DNA from: Lepas anatifera
Taxonomy: Eukaryota; Arthropoda; Thecostraca; Lepadidae
Length of the DNA stretch: 64,000 nucleotides
Reading direction: 5' to 3'
NCBI GenBank assembly: GCA_034440635.1
Contig: JAOTON010002266.1
Location: forward strand, 1,291,001 to 1,355,000
A program made the translations under genes and the position numbers. Below are positions 1 through 13,796 of the stretch, in pieces (the stretch's first letter is position 1; every line of letters starts with the position of its first letter). The notes under the pieces were generated by a model that saw only the letters and a program-made list of their open reading frames with translations, had not been told where the DNA came from and ran no database searches.

Positions 1-760
1 TGAGCCATGGCAATTTGCCAGCAACCAATTTTCAAGTCTAGAGAGGTGAAATACTGTGAACCTTCGTGTGATATCGTCAAGATATGGTCAGTTTGCGGGA
101 GAGGAAAGCTATTTTTGACAGTGAACTGGTTAAGTTGTCGATAATGTAGGCAATAACGCTTAACACCGTCCTTTTCATTTACAATGACAATGGAAATTCT
201 ACTAGCCAGGGGCTCTGGCTTGGTTGTAGACTCCTGCCTTTAGTAGTTCATCAATGTGATCTTCTACTATTCGTCTTTGGCTGAATCATTTGCCTTCGGC
301 TAAATGGAAGACGATAAAGTCGCTTTTTGATCAGTGCATTGTCCCCTGTATCAATTTCCACGGCAACCAGATCGGTACGGCCTATATCAGTCTCACTTTT
401 GCAGAAAAATCTAAATTTTGTTTCATGAGTTGTTGGATAAGATTGTTCTGATGTTCCGAGAAGTGAGTAAGATCCGCTTTTTGAATTTTAATGGTGGGGT
501 CCAATTCAACCTTTGGGGTTACGTTCATCTGCTCACTTGGTTCGTCTGATTCTCTTGGTTCATTTGGTTTCCTATCTTGGACGGCATTGTTATAAGATGT
601 ATTTTAATCACAGCTGGAAGGTGACCATTTTCACTCGGTCTGCGGACTGAGTTTAGTAGTGTGAGGCCAGGTTCGTCGCAAAAGTACGGGGTGTTGCTCA
701 ACGGTTGTATCATGCAATCTTCATCAGTCAACTGGGCGCGATTGGCATAAGCTGCCACTT
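1..760 (-). pseudogene. Ty3/gypsy pol fragment (protease-RT linker and start of RT)
   Basis: On the minus strand the translation has the layout of a Ty3/gypsy polyprotein around the start of reverse transcriptase. First comes a linker (about 760-560), then a segment with EIDTGDN followed by a KKRLYRLPF-like stretch (about 400-290), then an SLDLKIGCWQIAMA-like segment (about 60-1) that matches the first RT aspartate motif (usual form SLDLxSGYWQI). The window edge cuts the rest of RT. Frameshifts and stops break the frame, so this is a relic. With the gag-like stretch at 1030-1650 it forms one minus-strand element, split by SINE sequence. The family call is fairly firm; the clade is not resolved. 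Confidence 0.6.
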
Positions 761-850
761 TTACATAGGACTGAGACTCATATCACATATGAATGGAACT
801 CATATCTGCAAATCTACATATACATTTGCAATATGCGCAAATGGGACGAC

Positions 851-1003
851 CCTGTTGGAAGGGTTTCTCGGGAGCCAGCTGTGTCATTGTTCAGGGCAGC
901 CGCCGGGCCTTGAATCCGGGTCGGCTGAATGGGAGCCACGAAGAGTTGGCGACGCCCTATGGCCTTGGCAGTTGGTGCGTCGATAAGCCCCCAAAAATTA
1001 TTG
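851..1003. repeat. tRNA-derived SINE, internally inverted copy
   Basis: Positions 851-925 are the reverse complement of the central part of the SINE seen intact at 60319-60503. Positions 940-1003 carry the SINE 3' end in forward orientation (GTTGGCGACGCC, then GTGCGTCGATAAGCCC). The two halves point in opposite directions, so the copy is rearranged. It sits between the gag-like and pol-like parts of the minus-strand gypsy relic. Confidence 0.65.
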
Positions 1004-1029
1004 TCAAATGGGACCACCATCTGGGGTCC

Positions 1030-1650
1030 AGCGAAACTTTTGAGGAGGGTCATTCGGTCTCGTATTGGGTGGAACATTCTGCGGACTCTGGAAATGAGTC
1101 CCTTGAGGCTGATTTTGTTTTTTTCTGGTTTGGCTGTTGTCGCCGAAACTGGCGATTGTTCCGTGGAGGCGCCGGGAACTGGCGTTGATTTTGAAGGTTG
1201 TCAATGATATGGACGTCGAGAATGTGGTTAAGTTTGATTTTTAGGTGGACTTGGAGGTTCAACTCTTTGACTTTTGCCTACTGTGTTGGCCAATTTGTCG
1301 ATTTTTTAGCCAACATCAGAGAGAGACTTCTCTATCTTGTCGATCCTCTCACTTTGAGTGTCATTGTGAATTTTGTCTATTTCTATTGGTTCCTCGATAT
1401 CCATTTTACCTCGGCAGAGTTCAAATGTCCTATCAGTTTGTTGTTAATCATTTGTGAATTTGACTGCTTCCTGCAGAGAAGCGAACTTCTTGATATGATA
1501 TCTGGCAAGACGGTAGTCGGTAACTCCCTTTTGAAATATCGCTACCAAATTGGTTTGCGAATCGGGTTTTTGGAATTGTCAAACACGTTACTAGAAACAT
1601 CCTAAGGACGTTCGGAAAAATTATGGATGAGTTCGCCTTTCTTTTGCTTA
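1030..1650 (-). pseudogene. gag-like fragment of the minus-strand gypsy element
   Basis: Read on the minus strand this has an FQKGVTDYRLARYHI-like stretch followed by a SLQEAVKF segment, which resembles the C-terminal part of a gypsy capsid. A charged, Gln- and Asn-rich tail follows (NRQFRRQQPNQK). Several in-frame stops are present. It lies upstream, in minus-strand order, of the pol fragment at 1-760, which is the expected gag-pol order. I see no clear zinc knuckle or LTR. The call rests mostly on context. Confidence 0.4.
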
Positions 1651-2482
1651 ACCTTTTCTAACTTTTGTATTTGTATTTGTATTTATTCATGTAAATGAAC
1701 AACAGGTGTAACCCACTAACAGTTCAAGTCAAATAAGTAAAACAAAGGCATGGTATTTACAATGATATGATAAAAATTATACCCGTGGCATTCCGAGATA
1801 GGCAACAAAGTCACGCACTCGCCCTAAGTCTTGGTGTCATTAAAACATTGTAGAAATAAGACATCATTATGACATAAAGACTCAACAATAATAAAAGTGG
1901 GTATACAAGATGTGCAGATAAAAGCACAAACAAAAACACAAGACGAAAGAAAAAATTTAACTAAAACATATACTAAAAAAAGAGCCACACGATTATCAAA
2001 ACAGGCGCTACCTGATGTGATTCACTACAGCACCTTTAAAAATATGGCATGTGGTGGTAAACGGATCGATTGTGGGACACTTGACTATGAAATCATTGAA
2101 AGAAAGTAAAGCACGAATAAAAACACCTCTCAACACGAATAAATGCACCTTTTCCGGTGCATAGTAGGGGTTTTTCAGGTCGATATACCTGTCCCTCGGG
2201 TGTTTTCGTAGTTCCAGCCATTTTAGCTCAGAGATGAAGCGGCAGGCAAATTTACTTGCTGGTCCGTTCAAAGTTCCGGTAGCCAGAACCAACTTTCTTG
2301 AAAAATCGGTGGAGATGGCAATGGAATCCATATCCCGAACTCAATCATGAAGTTTCTTAGAATTTTAGCCAGAAAATGGCCTTACGTGCTGAGTTAAACC
2401 TTGCACTCGGATCTCCATTGAAATGTCGCGCATGCTGTCAATCAAAGATTTAGCAGCGCTGGTGGCCATAATTCTAACACTC
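1651..2482. other. no recognisable gene
   Basis: AT-rich non-coding sequence with a short TTTGTA direct repeat near 1660-1685. A 107-codon minus-strand open frame (2008-2331) has no motif I recognise. It could be the 5' part of the gypsy relic, but no LTR is evident. Confidence 0.4.
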
Positions 2483-2937
2483 GCTTAAAGGGAATGTAGC
2501 ACCTTGGTCGAATCCTGGAATTTAGTGTAATTAGGCGTACTCATAGCCGAAAATAATTAAACCACTCATGATTTCTCTGAAAAATATACAATAAGCTCAA
2601 TATTTTGATTTTTAAAAATACTCCTAGGAAAAGAAATAAATATCTGCCTGTGGATGATGTCGTGATCTGGCAACCACTACCATACTCGAAAAGCTCTAAG
2701 GCTTCGATTGGCTGATGCTTATCGTGACGTCAGCATATGTCGTCACACCAACAGCCATGATAACTGTGGCCTGCTGCTAGGGGTACATGAGGGGTACATT
2801 GCAGGTAGGTTTTAGCTTTTTTCCACGGAAATCTCGAGTTCCAAAACAAATGATATATGGAGCACCAGGTTTTTCGACTTGCTTTACAACTTGGCTATCT
2901 CAGTTCAAATGACGTTATGAAGGTGCCACCTTCCCTG
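2483..2937 (+). mobile_element. non-autonomous TIR element (family M), copy 1
   Basis: About 455 bp that matches, in inverted orientation, 60859-61317. The left end reads GCTTAAAGGGAATGTAGCACC. The right end (AAGGTGCCACCTTCCCTGG) is roughly its reverse complement, which gives imperfect terminal inverted repeats of about 20 bp. The interior has no coding potential. The superfamily is unknown and I could not define a target duplication. Confidence 0.6.
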
Positions 2938-3424
2938 GGAAGGTGATAATAAAGTAACGAAGATTCAACAGCTTTCAGGAAAGAAAATGGTGAGGATGCA
3001 CATTACTTGTGGTTTTGAAGCGGTGACTGATGGTGAACGCACTGTCGAAACGAAATTCGAAATTTAGATGATGGTAGAACAATACGTTGAAAATTTCTAG
3101 ATGCGTCGAAAAATTCTTGAGATCGTTAAAAATATCTGGAAGCGTTGAAAAACTAATTTCCGAAGTGGTGATGGGTGGTCTGGAAATTAAGAAGTCGGCT
3201 AATAACTCGAAGAAGACCGTGATTGATAGCGAATGTAGTGCCGAAATGTGGCTCGGGGCTCAGATGACGTTGAGAAGATGCGTTGACATTTTTTCGAAGT
3301 GTCGAATTTTTTGGAAGCGTCCAAAAGTTACTTTTTGAAGTATTGCTAGGCTGCTTTGAAGTCAGGGAGCGCGGCTTCATCAGTAGCGGTGCGAGCAACC
3401 GAGGCGTTAGGGAGTAGAGAACGG
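2938..3424. other. non-coding sequence with short interspersed repeats
   Basis: Positions 3087-3340 repeat short segments of the form GCGTYGAAAAA or GGAAGCGT with irregular spacing. No gene is supported. The open frames on both strands come from this low-complexity composition. Confidence 0.35.
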
Positions 3425-3760
3425 AGGCAGCGGCAGACGGGCGTCGGCTCAGGCGTGCGGAGCGTCAGTGAACAGCGGCAGACGGGCGTCGGCTCAGGTG
3501 TGCGGAGCGTCAGTGAACAGCGGCAGACGGGCGTCGGCTCAGGCGTGCGGAGCGTCAGTAGCGGCAGACGGGCGTCGGCTCAGGCGTCGGAGCTCAATGA
3601 ACAGCGGCAACAGGCTCGCTCGGCATGAGTTCAGTGAACAGCGGCAGACGGGCGTCGGCTCAGACGTGCGGAGCGTCAGTGAACAGCGGCAGACGGGCGT
3701 CGGCTCAGGCGTGCGGAGCGCCAGTGAACATCGGCCAGTTCAGGGCGGCGCGGCGGCTCG
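3425..3760 (+). repeat. 45-bp minisatellite
   Basis: About seven GC-rich units, each starting CGGCAGACGGGCGTCGGCTC. Starts at 3431, 3476, 3521, 3562, 3642 and 3687 show a basic 45-bp period with one shortened and one disrupted unit. The period is a multiple of three, so several frames stay open for 80-100 codons. I do not treat those as genes. Confidence 0.85.
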
Positions 3761-4160
3761 GTGACCTTGGTGGCGGTGGCACTACGGCAGGCGGTGCGCC
3801 GTAGGGTTTGCGTCACAGTGGCGAGGAATGACGTCAGACATACGCGCAGTAGCTGTTATGGGCGGCTACTGTCAATCGGGCTCTCTACAGTTTGTAAGCC
3901 TCTGTGGGCGTTTTTGAACTTGGAGGGTAATTTTTCATGCGGATGGGGTTTGTAGACACGAATTATTAAGACTGGCAGGGAAGTTGGGTCTCTGGTGACG
4001 GGTTGAGTCTCTGATGACTTAAACTCAAAGTGGAGTGCTGGCAGGAGTGTGGATGGTCGATGGTAGCTGGCTGACTGAGTCCAAAAATGTTTTATAAGTC
4101 TCACGGCTCAGAAAAGTTGGTCACGAACATGGAAAATTGCAAAATTCTGGCGTAACTTGA
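3761..4160. other. no recognisable gene
   Basis: Unique-looking sequence between the minisatellite and the LINE fragment. No domain, splice-site pair or repeat was recognised. Confidence 0.35.
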
Positions 4161-6172
<2,012 letters not shown>

Positions 6173-7462
6173 GTTCAATTCGACGTCACAGCACCATTTG
6201 TTTGTCAACAAAGATGGGCCTTTGGCGTATCAGTGAATCGTTTCTGCGTAGCGGAGGACCTCGTCGTGGGACGATGAAGAAACTTTTTACTAAGTCAAAT
6301 TTACTCCCACTCTAGCCTGGCGTTGTGAACAGGGTAATTCAGCAGCCTATTCCAGCACTCTATACTGACAGCACCTTCCACCACACTCGGCACATGACAC
6401 CAACAGAGCCTTCACGTAACACTCGCGAGATGTTTCCACACTGAAGCCTTCTGTATCACTGAACCTAATATGGGGCAGAACAGCGGGATTTTATATTACG
6501 AGGGCCGTGGATTTCAAAGTAGTGGCTGCTTACATGAAAGGGTACATTGAGATAATGCTAGTGCATTCTGAGGCACATGACTGGGTTCATACTAGAGTTC
6601 AGCTAGTAACATCGGGTGATAAAATACTTCGGTCGGTTAACATTAAAGGGTGCGTTGAGATAACACTAATTGTTTCACACGGTTCATACCAGAGTTGAAC
6701 TGTAACCACGGGTTGGATAATGCATAATAATGGAAGGCGGCAGATCGGAGGGCGGACGTCACACAGAAGGACCGCCGGATAACGCTAAAAGTTGCATGAG
6801 AAGCTGGCGCAACGAACTGGTCGCACAATGTAGTGTTGGTAAGCAATGGATACGGATGAGACAATCATGTCAAATATAATTGTTGGCAATTACAAAATAT
6901 GAGATAATTAAAAACCGGAAATAAAATATTTATTACAGTATTGATGTCTCCAGGTAGCTCCCCAGTTGAACAACAGGTGAAGGCTGTATTGTCCTAACTA
7001 TCCTTATATGATAGGCAAATACCGAGCTTAATGTTTTAAAGGAGGCGGAACTTTAAAGTGATGCAGAGGGGCCTTGTTAGTATTTGTGCAGCCTTTTCTA
7101 ATTATCTTTCATGAGGATACTGCACCGTGGATGCAATTCGTTTGCAAGCGACCTGTCGGCAGAACGGTGGCGCTGAAGAATCTGTGCCACCTTGTAAACT
7201 TCAATAAACTTAGAGCTACACATTTTTCCATTTAAAATATGAGCACGTCAAATTATTATATGTCGTGTTCCCTTTTCGCATTATTTTTAGGATTTGTGCT
7301 GCAAAAGGAGACCTTCGGTCTTTGCAAAATCACTGTAAATTTGTTTTGCGATACACTGTACGCTTCTCGAAACGAAATAATTTGCAGTCTCAATTTTTTT
7401 GCAACGTGCCCCCCGCACCTAAGGCGTCACACTCGTAAATACACTGTTGTTGACCATGGCAG
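6173..7462. other. probable calpain intron or 5' flank, no exon found
   Basis: No exon or transposon protein was recognised. A diverged direct duplication of about 110 bp occurs at roughly 6535-6620 and 6645-6715 (AAAGGGTRCRTTGAGATAA followed by GGTTCATACYAGAGTT). The stretch just before 7463 leads into the calpain splice acceptor. The exon encoding the calpain N-terminal anchor region was not found here. Confidence 0.4.
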
Positions 7463-7607
7463 GCGCTTGTTTCAGGAGATGTGCGAGAAGCCGAGGCTGT
7501 TCGTGGACGGCGTGAGTACCGGTGACGTCACTCAAGGCCAGCTGGGCAACTGCTGGTTCGTGGCCGCCTGCTCCGTCCTCGCCGGGGTAAAGGTGCTCTG
7601 GCACAAG
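7463..7607 (+). CDS. CAPN5: calpain (CAPN5/TRA-3-like), exon with catalytic Cys
   Basis: Calpains are cytosolic Ca2+-dependent cysteine proteases. This exon codes the start of the protease core: [16 protein letters not shown], then [14 protein letters not shown]. The cysteine in GNCWF is the catalytic nucleophile. [12 protein letters not shown] is typical of the calpain-5/TRA-3 branch rather than classical calpains (GDCWLLAA). The exon follows CAG at 7460-7462 and ends AAG before GTGAGA. It starts with one base of a split codon and ends in phase 0, which fits the next exon. A second CAG at 7473-7475 is an alternative acceptor. The last 45 bases plus the donor are repeated downstream. The upstream exon was not found. 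Confidence 0.85.
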
Positions 7608-7770
7608 GTGAGAGGCCGCCTGCTCCGTCCTCGGCAGGGTAAAGGTGCCCTGGCACAAGGTGAGAGACCACCTGCTCCGTCCTCGGCAGGGTAAAGGTGC
7701 TCTGGCACAAGGTGAGAGACCACCTGCTCCGTCCTCGGCAGAGTAAAGGTGCTCTGGCACAAGGTGAGTG
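7563..7770 (+). repeat. four tandem copies of the exon 1 / donor boundary
   Basis: A 52-bp unit is repeated at 7563, 7615, 7667 and 7719. Each unit contains the last 45 coding bases of the calpain exon plus the first seven intron bases, so donor-like GT dinucleotides recur at 7608, 7660, 7712 and 7764, each in an AAGGTGAG context. The period is not a multiple of three, so use of a downstream donor would shift the frame. The first donor is the one that fits the next exon. Confidence 0.9.
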
Positions 7771-8098
7771 GTCACATGATGACCTGATGTGTGTCTGGTC
7801 CAAAGCCCTGTGTAACAGTAACGAGTATCCTATAAAGCGTGCTGATTTCATTTTCACATAAGATTTAGTTAGGTACGGTTCTGGCCTGTAATGGTGTCCT
7901 GGTCAGCATAGTGTTTCTCCCGAAATGTTTACTTACAATGCTTTTTAAAAACCTTCACAATATTCCATATAATTTTTTGGGACAGACTGTCAAAATTATG
8001 TTTCGTCTGGAATGCTTAATGCGAGAGTAAGGAGCACCAGAAATATGAACTGGAAACCCAGCCTTGGACTGTTTGTTTCTTTCTCTCTGCAACTGCAG

Positions 8099-8172
8099 GT
8101 GATACCAGACTACGAAGACCAAGAGTACAGCGATGAAAACCCCAAAAACTATGCTGGAATCTTTCATTTTCG
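8099..8172 (+). CDS. CAPN5: calpain (CAPN5/TRA-3-like), exon 2
   Basis: This 74-bp exon codes VIPDYEDQEYSDENPKN and then YAGIFHFR. It continues directly from LWHK of the previous exon; YAGIFHFR is a conserved calpain core segment. It follows CTGCAG at 8093-8098 and stops before GTAAGT. Two bases of the Arg codon are left over, and the first base of the exon at 37021 completes it. The intron after it is 28.8 kb, filled with microsatellites and nested transposons. A polypyrimidine tract (TTTCTTTCTCTC) precedes the acceptor. Confidence 0.88.
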
Positions 8173-8261
8173 GTAAGTCCTGGCTGCAGTGCTTTGTTGT
8201 GTGCTGCTCAGAAGAATAGAGGAAGTATTTGCTATATGTAAAGATAGGTGGATTAGAATTA

Positions 8262-8270
8262 CACACACAC

Positions 8271-8369
<99 letters not shown>

Positions 8370-8651
8370 ACATACACAGACACACGCGCACGCACGTGCG
8401 CGCGCCGCGCACGCACGCCACACACGCAACGTGCCACGCGCACGCGCATGCACACGCGCACACACGCGCATACGCGCAGCACACGCACACACGCACACAC
8501 ACGCACACACGCACACACACACACACGCACACACGCGCACACACGCGCACACGTGCACACACACGCACACACACGCACACACGCACACACACGCACACAC
8601 GCACACACACGCACACACACGCACACACGCACACACGCATACACACACACA

Positions 8652-8702
<51 letters not shown>
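8262..8702. repeat. (AC)n, (ACGC)n and (AT)n microsatellites
   Basis: Pure AC to about 8363, then mixed ACAC/ACGC/CGCG to 8654, then pure AT to 8702. It lies 90 bp inside the 28.8-kb calpain intron. Confidence 0.97.
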
Positions 8703-9590
<888 letters not shown>

Positions 9591-9912
9591 TAGTTCTTCA
9601 GGTACAGAGGTACATCCTGCAGCGACTAGAAACTGCAGTATCCACCCCTGTCACCGAAAAATGTTCAACACCACAGACTCGCATACAATCGAACAGTAGA
9701 GCAACCTCAGACGCGGCTGCCAAGCGGCATGGCTCAGAGCGGTCCTCTTCGGCCCCTCCAAAGGGTTGTATGTGCAAGGAGCGTGATGAAGCCGTTTCAT
9801 CCTCAGGTCACGGGGACACAGGGCTGATGCCGCCGCCGTACCCTCCACCACCCCCGCCTCCACCAACACCTCCCGCAAAAGTAGCAGGCAGGAACCACCT
9901 GAGTACAACCTA
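9591..9912 (+). pseudogene. proline-rich open frame, possibly LINE ORF1 remnant
   Basis: An open frame (ATG at 9578) ends in a proline run after GDTGLMPPP and stops at 9911. The pattern resembles GGEDLMPPPHRP at about 14250 in another LINE ORF1-like stretch, which is the only reason for the suggestion. No zinc knuckle or other motif is visible. Chance cannot be excluded. Confidence 0.25.
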
Positions 9913-10369
9913 GCGTGAAAGAAAGCGCGGGCTCTCCTCTCCCAACTTAAGTTTTAGGAAATAAAACCCCAAGGTATGGGAGAAGAGAAAACAGATTTTG
10001 TGTTTTGGGACGTAAAGGGAAAGCAAATTTCCGTACGGAGGGTACAAAAATAGGGTCTTCAACCAAGGCTGCACTCGGGCTCCACCGAGAGTATCGGAAA
10101 CGTGCAGCACGTCTGGCAGGATGTGCCGCGCCCACCCCCCGCTAGTGATGGGAGACATCTGGGGCCGAGAGTCACAGAGGCCTACATGGGTAGGGACACC
10201 AGTCTTGTGCGTCGCTCTCTGCCTAAGGGTCTGGGATACCCGGAGCGACCGGCCTGACCACCAGCAGAGTGGAACACGCGTACAGCCTGGTGTGTATCTG
10301 AAATGTGCGACGGCAGGAGCTGGGAGACCTAGTCATTGTTGGGTAGTTAGTACGTTACATTGGAAGTTG
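9913..10369. other. no recognisable gene
   Basis: Non-coding sequence; no domain or repeat with a partner elsewhere in the window was recognised. Confidence 0.3.
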
Positions 10370-10520
10370 TTGTGTCCACTTAGTGTTCTTTCTCGATATG
10401 TTCCGAATGACTACTGGTGTCTACTGACTACTACTAATTTTTGCGTATTTTGCAATAAGATGGCGCAATATGACCAAGCAGTTGAGGTGCCCTAAAACCC
10501 CAAACAACAACAACAACGCA
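10370..10520 (+). mobile_element. LINE 3' end fragment with (CAA)n tail
   Basis: The last bases read GCAGTTGAGGTGCCCTAAAA followed by CCCC and then CAA repeats. GCCCTAAAACCCC is also the 3' end of the RNase H LINE at 15530-15558 and, in slightly altered form, at 5637 and 35745. Only UTR remains. Confidence 0.55.
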
Positions 10521-11478
10521 TGCAACACCTTTTGAAAACGTTTGGCTCGTGCCAGGGACGTAAAAGTGCCACGTGCGTCAATCTAGTGGTTTGATAGCGA
10601 TTTTGTCATATTTTGTGAACAATTGGGTAAATACCTTTTATTTAGAGGTCCTTGCGTTAGTAATGTCACTGTGAGTCTAGTGATATGCATCATGATCATG
10701 AGGGGAAAAATTGACCCTGACCTGGCCTTAGGCCAAGTCAATTTTTCAAACGGATTAAATGTGGTCTTGTGATATATCATTCGACTAGGATTAGGAAGAA
10801 AACTGTAATGGTGCTTGAACATTGTACCTAAGTTCATATTGTCAGAAGGCAGAGTCACAAAAAATTATAGGCATGCGCAGACGTATAGACTCGTGGAGTT
10901 GGGGATATGCTCCTGAATTTAAGTTTTTGCCCATTGCTCGAAAACTATCGATGGCAGCGATACAAAAACTTAACCACAGGGTGCGGCGTCCCATGGCACA
11001 GTCTCATTTCGTGCCAAATCGACACACCGCTCCTAATTTTACACGACTCCATCTCGGATCTTTATGTTACTTTGCATTCAAGGTTATCGTGGGCTGCGAA
11101 AATGAATCTGGGAATATGATGGTTATAACTCATATTTTTGGATATATGGTGGCGTCAATATTTCCAAAATTTGGTTGCATTCACATCTAAACCATACTAT
11201 AACCTCAAACCGTTTCAAATCATTGCATTCTGCAAGCTACCCATTAAAATAAAGTTATTAGTCCTTCCTTCATCTATTTTTTTGAAAATGTTTGTTTGAA
11301 ATATGGTATATATTACGTTGAATCAGAACACGTGGATTTTCGATCAATATACTGTATTCGATTTTCTTAACCTTCACATCTCTTATAGATCGTCTTATTT
11401 TGCTTGGTAAACAATGATTTTTACAGTGGGATCTCTGCTACTTCGCTGACATGTTAATCACAAAGATAGGCAGTACCC
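10521..11478. other. no recognisable gene
   Basis: AT-rich non-coding sequence. The 122-codon open frame at 10822-11190 has no motif I recognise and a composition like its surroundings. Confidence 0.35.
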
Positions 11479-11625
11479 AGACCTTGTTGAAGTTGTTCGG
11501 CAGCATTACGTCATCAGGGTTGGACGGTCACAACGGTTACTCTGCAGTGCAATGGAGAAATTACACTTTTTTGATTCTCTGTGAAACCTATTTAAGAACT
11601 GGATCAATATGTTTCGGTTCAGCCT
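11479..11625 (+). mobile_element. fragment of the 8-bp-TSD element (left end)
   Basis: Matches the left end of the element at 52972-54354: CAGACC near the start, then TCATCAGGG, then GGTTACTCTGCAGTGCAA and GGAGAAATTACACTTTTTT. The homology stops after roughly 140 bp, so the copy is truncated or diverged. Confidence 0.6.
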
Positions 11626-11699
11626 CACGTATGGATGGATCGTATGTTTAGGTTCAGCCCTACCGCACAAAGAATTTTGTTAAAGGAGTCATAAACGTT

Positions 11700-12018
11700 T
11701 TGATCTGAGAATAGTTTCTGAGGATAAGATTTTGGACGACCTGAACGATTTCGGAGTGATTTCTGCCAAAAAGATGAAAGCAAAAGACAAAGGTAAACTT
11801 AGGGAAACAAACACAGTTGTACTCACATTCGACACCACAGACTTACCAGAGCACATTTTTGTACGATATGAGAAAGTCCGCGTCCGCGCTTTCGTGCCCA
11901 GCCCCATGCGCTGTTACCGATGCCACCGGTATGGTCACACTTCGACCTCATGTAAAGGCAAGGCACGGTGTGGCAGGTGCGGTTCAAAGCAGCACGAGAA
12001 GTGCGAATGCACAGAAGC
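11700..12018 (+). pseudogene. LINE ORF1 C-terminal part with CCHC zinc knuckles
   Basis: The frame codes a nucleic-acid-binding tail typical of LINE ORF1 proteins. PSPMRCYRCHRYGHTSTSCK gives a C-x2-C-x4-H-x4-C knuckle, followed by CGRCGSKQHEKCEC, a second knuckle with the same spacing. Such proteins bind element RNA. An upstream stretch (VRVRAFVPSPMRC) matches the usual VRVRPYxPxPLRC lead-in. The frame runs into SINE sequence near 12020, so ORF1 was truncated or interrupted there. No ORF2 follows in place. Confidence 0.75.
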
Positions 12019-12021
12019 GTA

Positions 12022-12130
12022 CCCAAAACCCGGGTTCAAGGCCCGGCGGCTTCCTTGAACAAGGAGCAAGCTGGCTCCCAAGAAACCCTTCCAACAGGGA
12101 AAGAGTTGGCAACGCCATATCACCCTGTTT
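12022..12130 (+). repeat. tRNA-derived SINE, 5'-truncated
   Basis: Starts at the B-box region (GGGTTCAAGGCCC) and continues through AGCAAGCTGGCTCCC and GAGTTGGCAACGCC. It lacks both the A-box half and the usual 3' tail. It abuts the LINE ORF1 fragment. Confidence 0.75.
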
Positions 12131-12974
12131 AGTTAAGTTTAGTTTAGTTTATTTGATGCATCACAGATGGGCCAATAGAGCCCATTTAAGGATGAAGTCA
12201 ATTGATAAAACACTGCAACATAGAAGGGAGCGCAATAAGGTAAGTGCCAACAAGTAAAGCCATTCAATGAAAGCACTAAAAAAACAATAATAACGCTCAC
12301 TTCCATACGTCTGCAGAATGCGCTATAACTCGCTTCCTAAAATCTCTGAAACTAGTATTCTATACGTTCATGTCTCTGTCGACATTTAAAAACAAGTTGC
12401 ATACACGAGGGACTCTTACAAATAATTCTATCTGACTGTGTTAGTCCTGGCTCAGGAAAGATAAAAAAGTGCCTAGTTATGGAGCGCACGGGGAGTGTTG
12501 TCGACGACGACAGGAATGGAGTGACGTAACACGCATATGTGAGATTTATTTTTGCTGATGATGAATGAAGAGGCGGACGACGATGAAATGCGGTTTTCTG
12601 GAACAAAGGAAAGGGAAAACAAGATATAATTTCTATCAGAAAAATCATAGGTACTTTACGCCGAACATCAAAATAAATGATCGAATGCCAAATGATACAA
12701 TCTTGGTTTGTACTAACAGTCTTTTTCACTCCTCATCCTCAAGTCTTGTTTCCCCTTACAGCCTTATCCTGTTCAACTTTGTTCAATCAACAATCAATCA
12801 ATCAATCTATAAATCAAGCTAATTTTGAGCAGTTTTAATTCATATCTAATCTAGGTTTTTTACATCATACCAATTGTTTTAAAAGACGACCAGACCAGAC
12901 CAGTTTTTTTGCTCTTTTTCTTATTTTAAATTTGACCAAAAAATATATATCGCGAGATCTTTTCGTGCAAAGAT
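12131..12974. other. no recognisable gene
   Basis: AT-rich sequence with short (TCAA)n and GACCA repeats near 12785 and 12885. Nothing coding is supported. Confidence 0.35.
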
Positions 12975-13006
12975 GTTGCCGGGTCCTCCTCACGGAGAAG
13001 GACCCG
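12975..13006. other. perfect 10-bp stem hairpin at a LINE 3' end
   Basis: GCCGGGTCCT and AGGACCCGGC flank an 11-base loop. The hairpin lies just past the stop of the minus-strand LINE fragment, where a 3' UTR structure recognised by the reverse transcriptase would sit. That role is inference. Confidence 0.35.
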
Positions 13007-13009
13007 GCG

Positions 13010-13736
13010 TCAACAGGGAGGATCTGCCAACGGAAATGATTCCAGAAGAAAAGATGTATCGATTTTGTGATTGTGAATGTTTCTAATGAACATGATGTCG
13101 TACTGCAGTCTTCTCGCAGAGAGAGACGCTAAGCCAAAGTGCCGAAGAAGGTCTGAATATTCAAGCGAAATATTGGTGATACGGCACCTCGCACGCAGCC
13201 ATATAAGGAATTTGTCTTGAATTTTCTCTGCTCGTTTTAGGTGTGTCTCAGCGGCTCCTCCCCATATCACACAGCCATACTCAAGTATACTGCAGATATT
13301 GGCACAGTAGGTGGCTATCATACTTTGTGGCTTACTCCATGAAGCGAGAGACCGCTCTTTCCTGTCTGGAAAGACCTCATCATAAGTCCCAGGGCCCTAT
13401 TGGCTTTCCGTGCCATGACATCGATGTGGGATTGAAAAGTCAGCTTAGTGTCAACAACTATTGCAAGGTCACACATTTCGCTCACTCTCTCTAGTTTCTT
13501 ATTTCCTATTTTGTAGCGTCCTTAAACGGGCTTGGCACGGCGCGTCAGAGGTAAAACTTTGCACTTGGATGGGTTCAGCTGAAGTTTCCACGTCGTGGAC
13601 CATGTACAAAGCCTGTCGATATCCGATTGCAGCTGGAAAACATGCTCAGAACCATCAACTTGTCTGTACAGTTTGCAGTCGTCCGTGAACATAATGCAGT
13701 GTGAATGGACGACAGAAGGCAAGTCATTGATGTAGC
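13010..13736 (-). pseudogene. LINE reverse transcriptase fragment (family B)
   Basis: The minus strand carries YINDLPSVV and then MFTDDCKLYR, the RT catalytic box with the usual FADD changed to FTDD. LQSDIDRLCTWSTTWKLQLN and a KCKVLP segment follow, then after a frameshift the thumb/C-terminal region (ICSILEYGCVIWGG, RAEKIQDKFLIW). Order and motifs fit CR1- or Jockey-like LINEs without RNase H. The 5' part is absent. The fragment joins SINE tail sequence at 13737 with no gap. Confidence 0.75.
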
Positions 13737-13780
13737 AGGCAGTTGGTGCGTCGATAAGCCCCAAAAATTATTATTATAAA
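13737..13780 (+). repeat. SINE 3' tail fragment
   Basis: GGCAGTTGGTGCGTCGATAA, then GCCCCAAAAATTATTATTAT: the SINE 3' end only. It abuts the minus-strand LINE fragment. Confidence 0.7.
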
Positions 13781-13796
13781 GAAAATATGTCCCTTA

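Noticed and set aside
3356..3764. Genes of 90-98 codons in the 45-bp minisatellite
   Set aside because: Repeat-driven open frames in two overlapping phases without other support.
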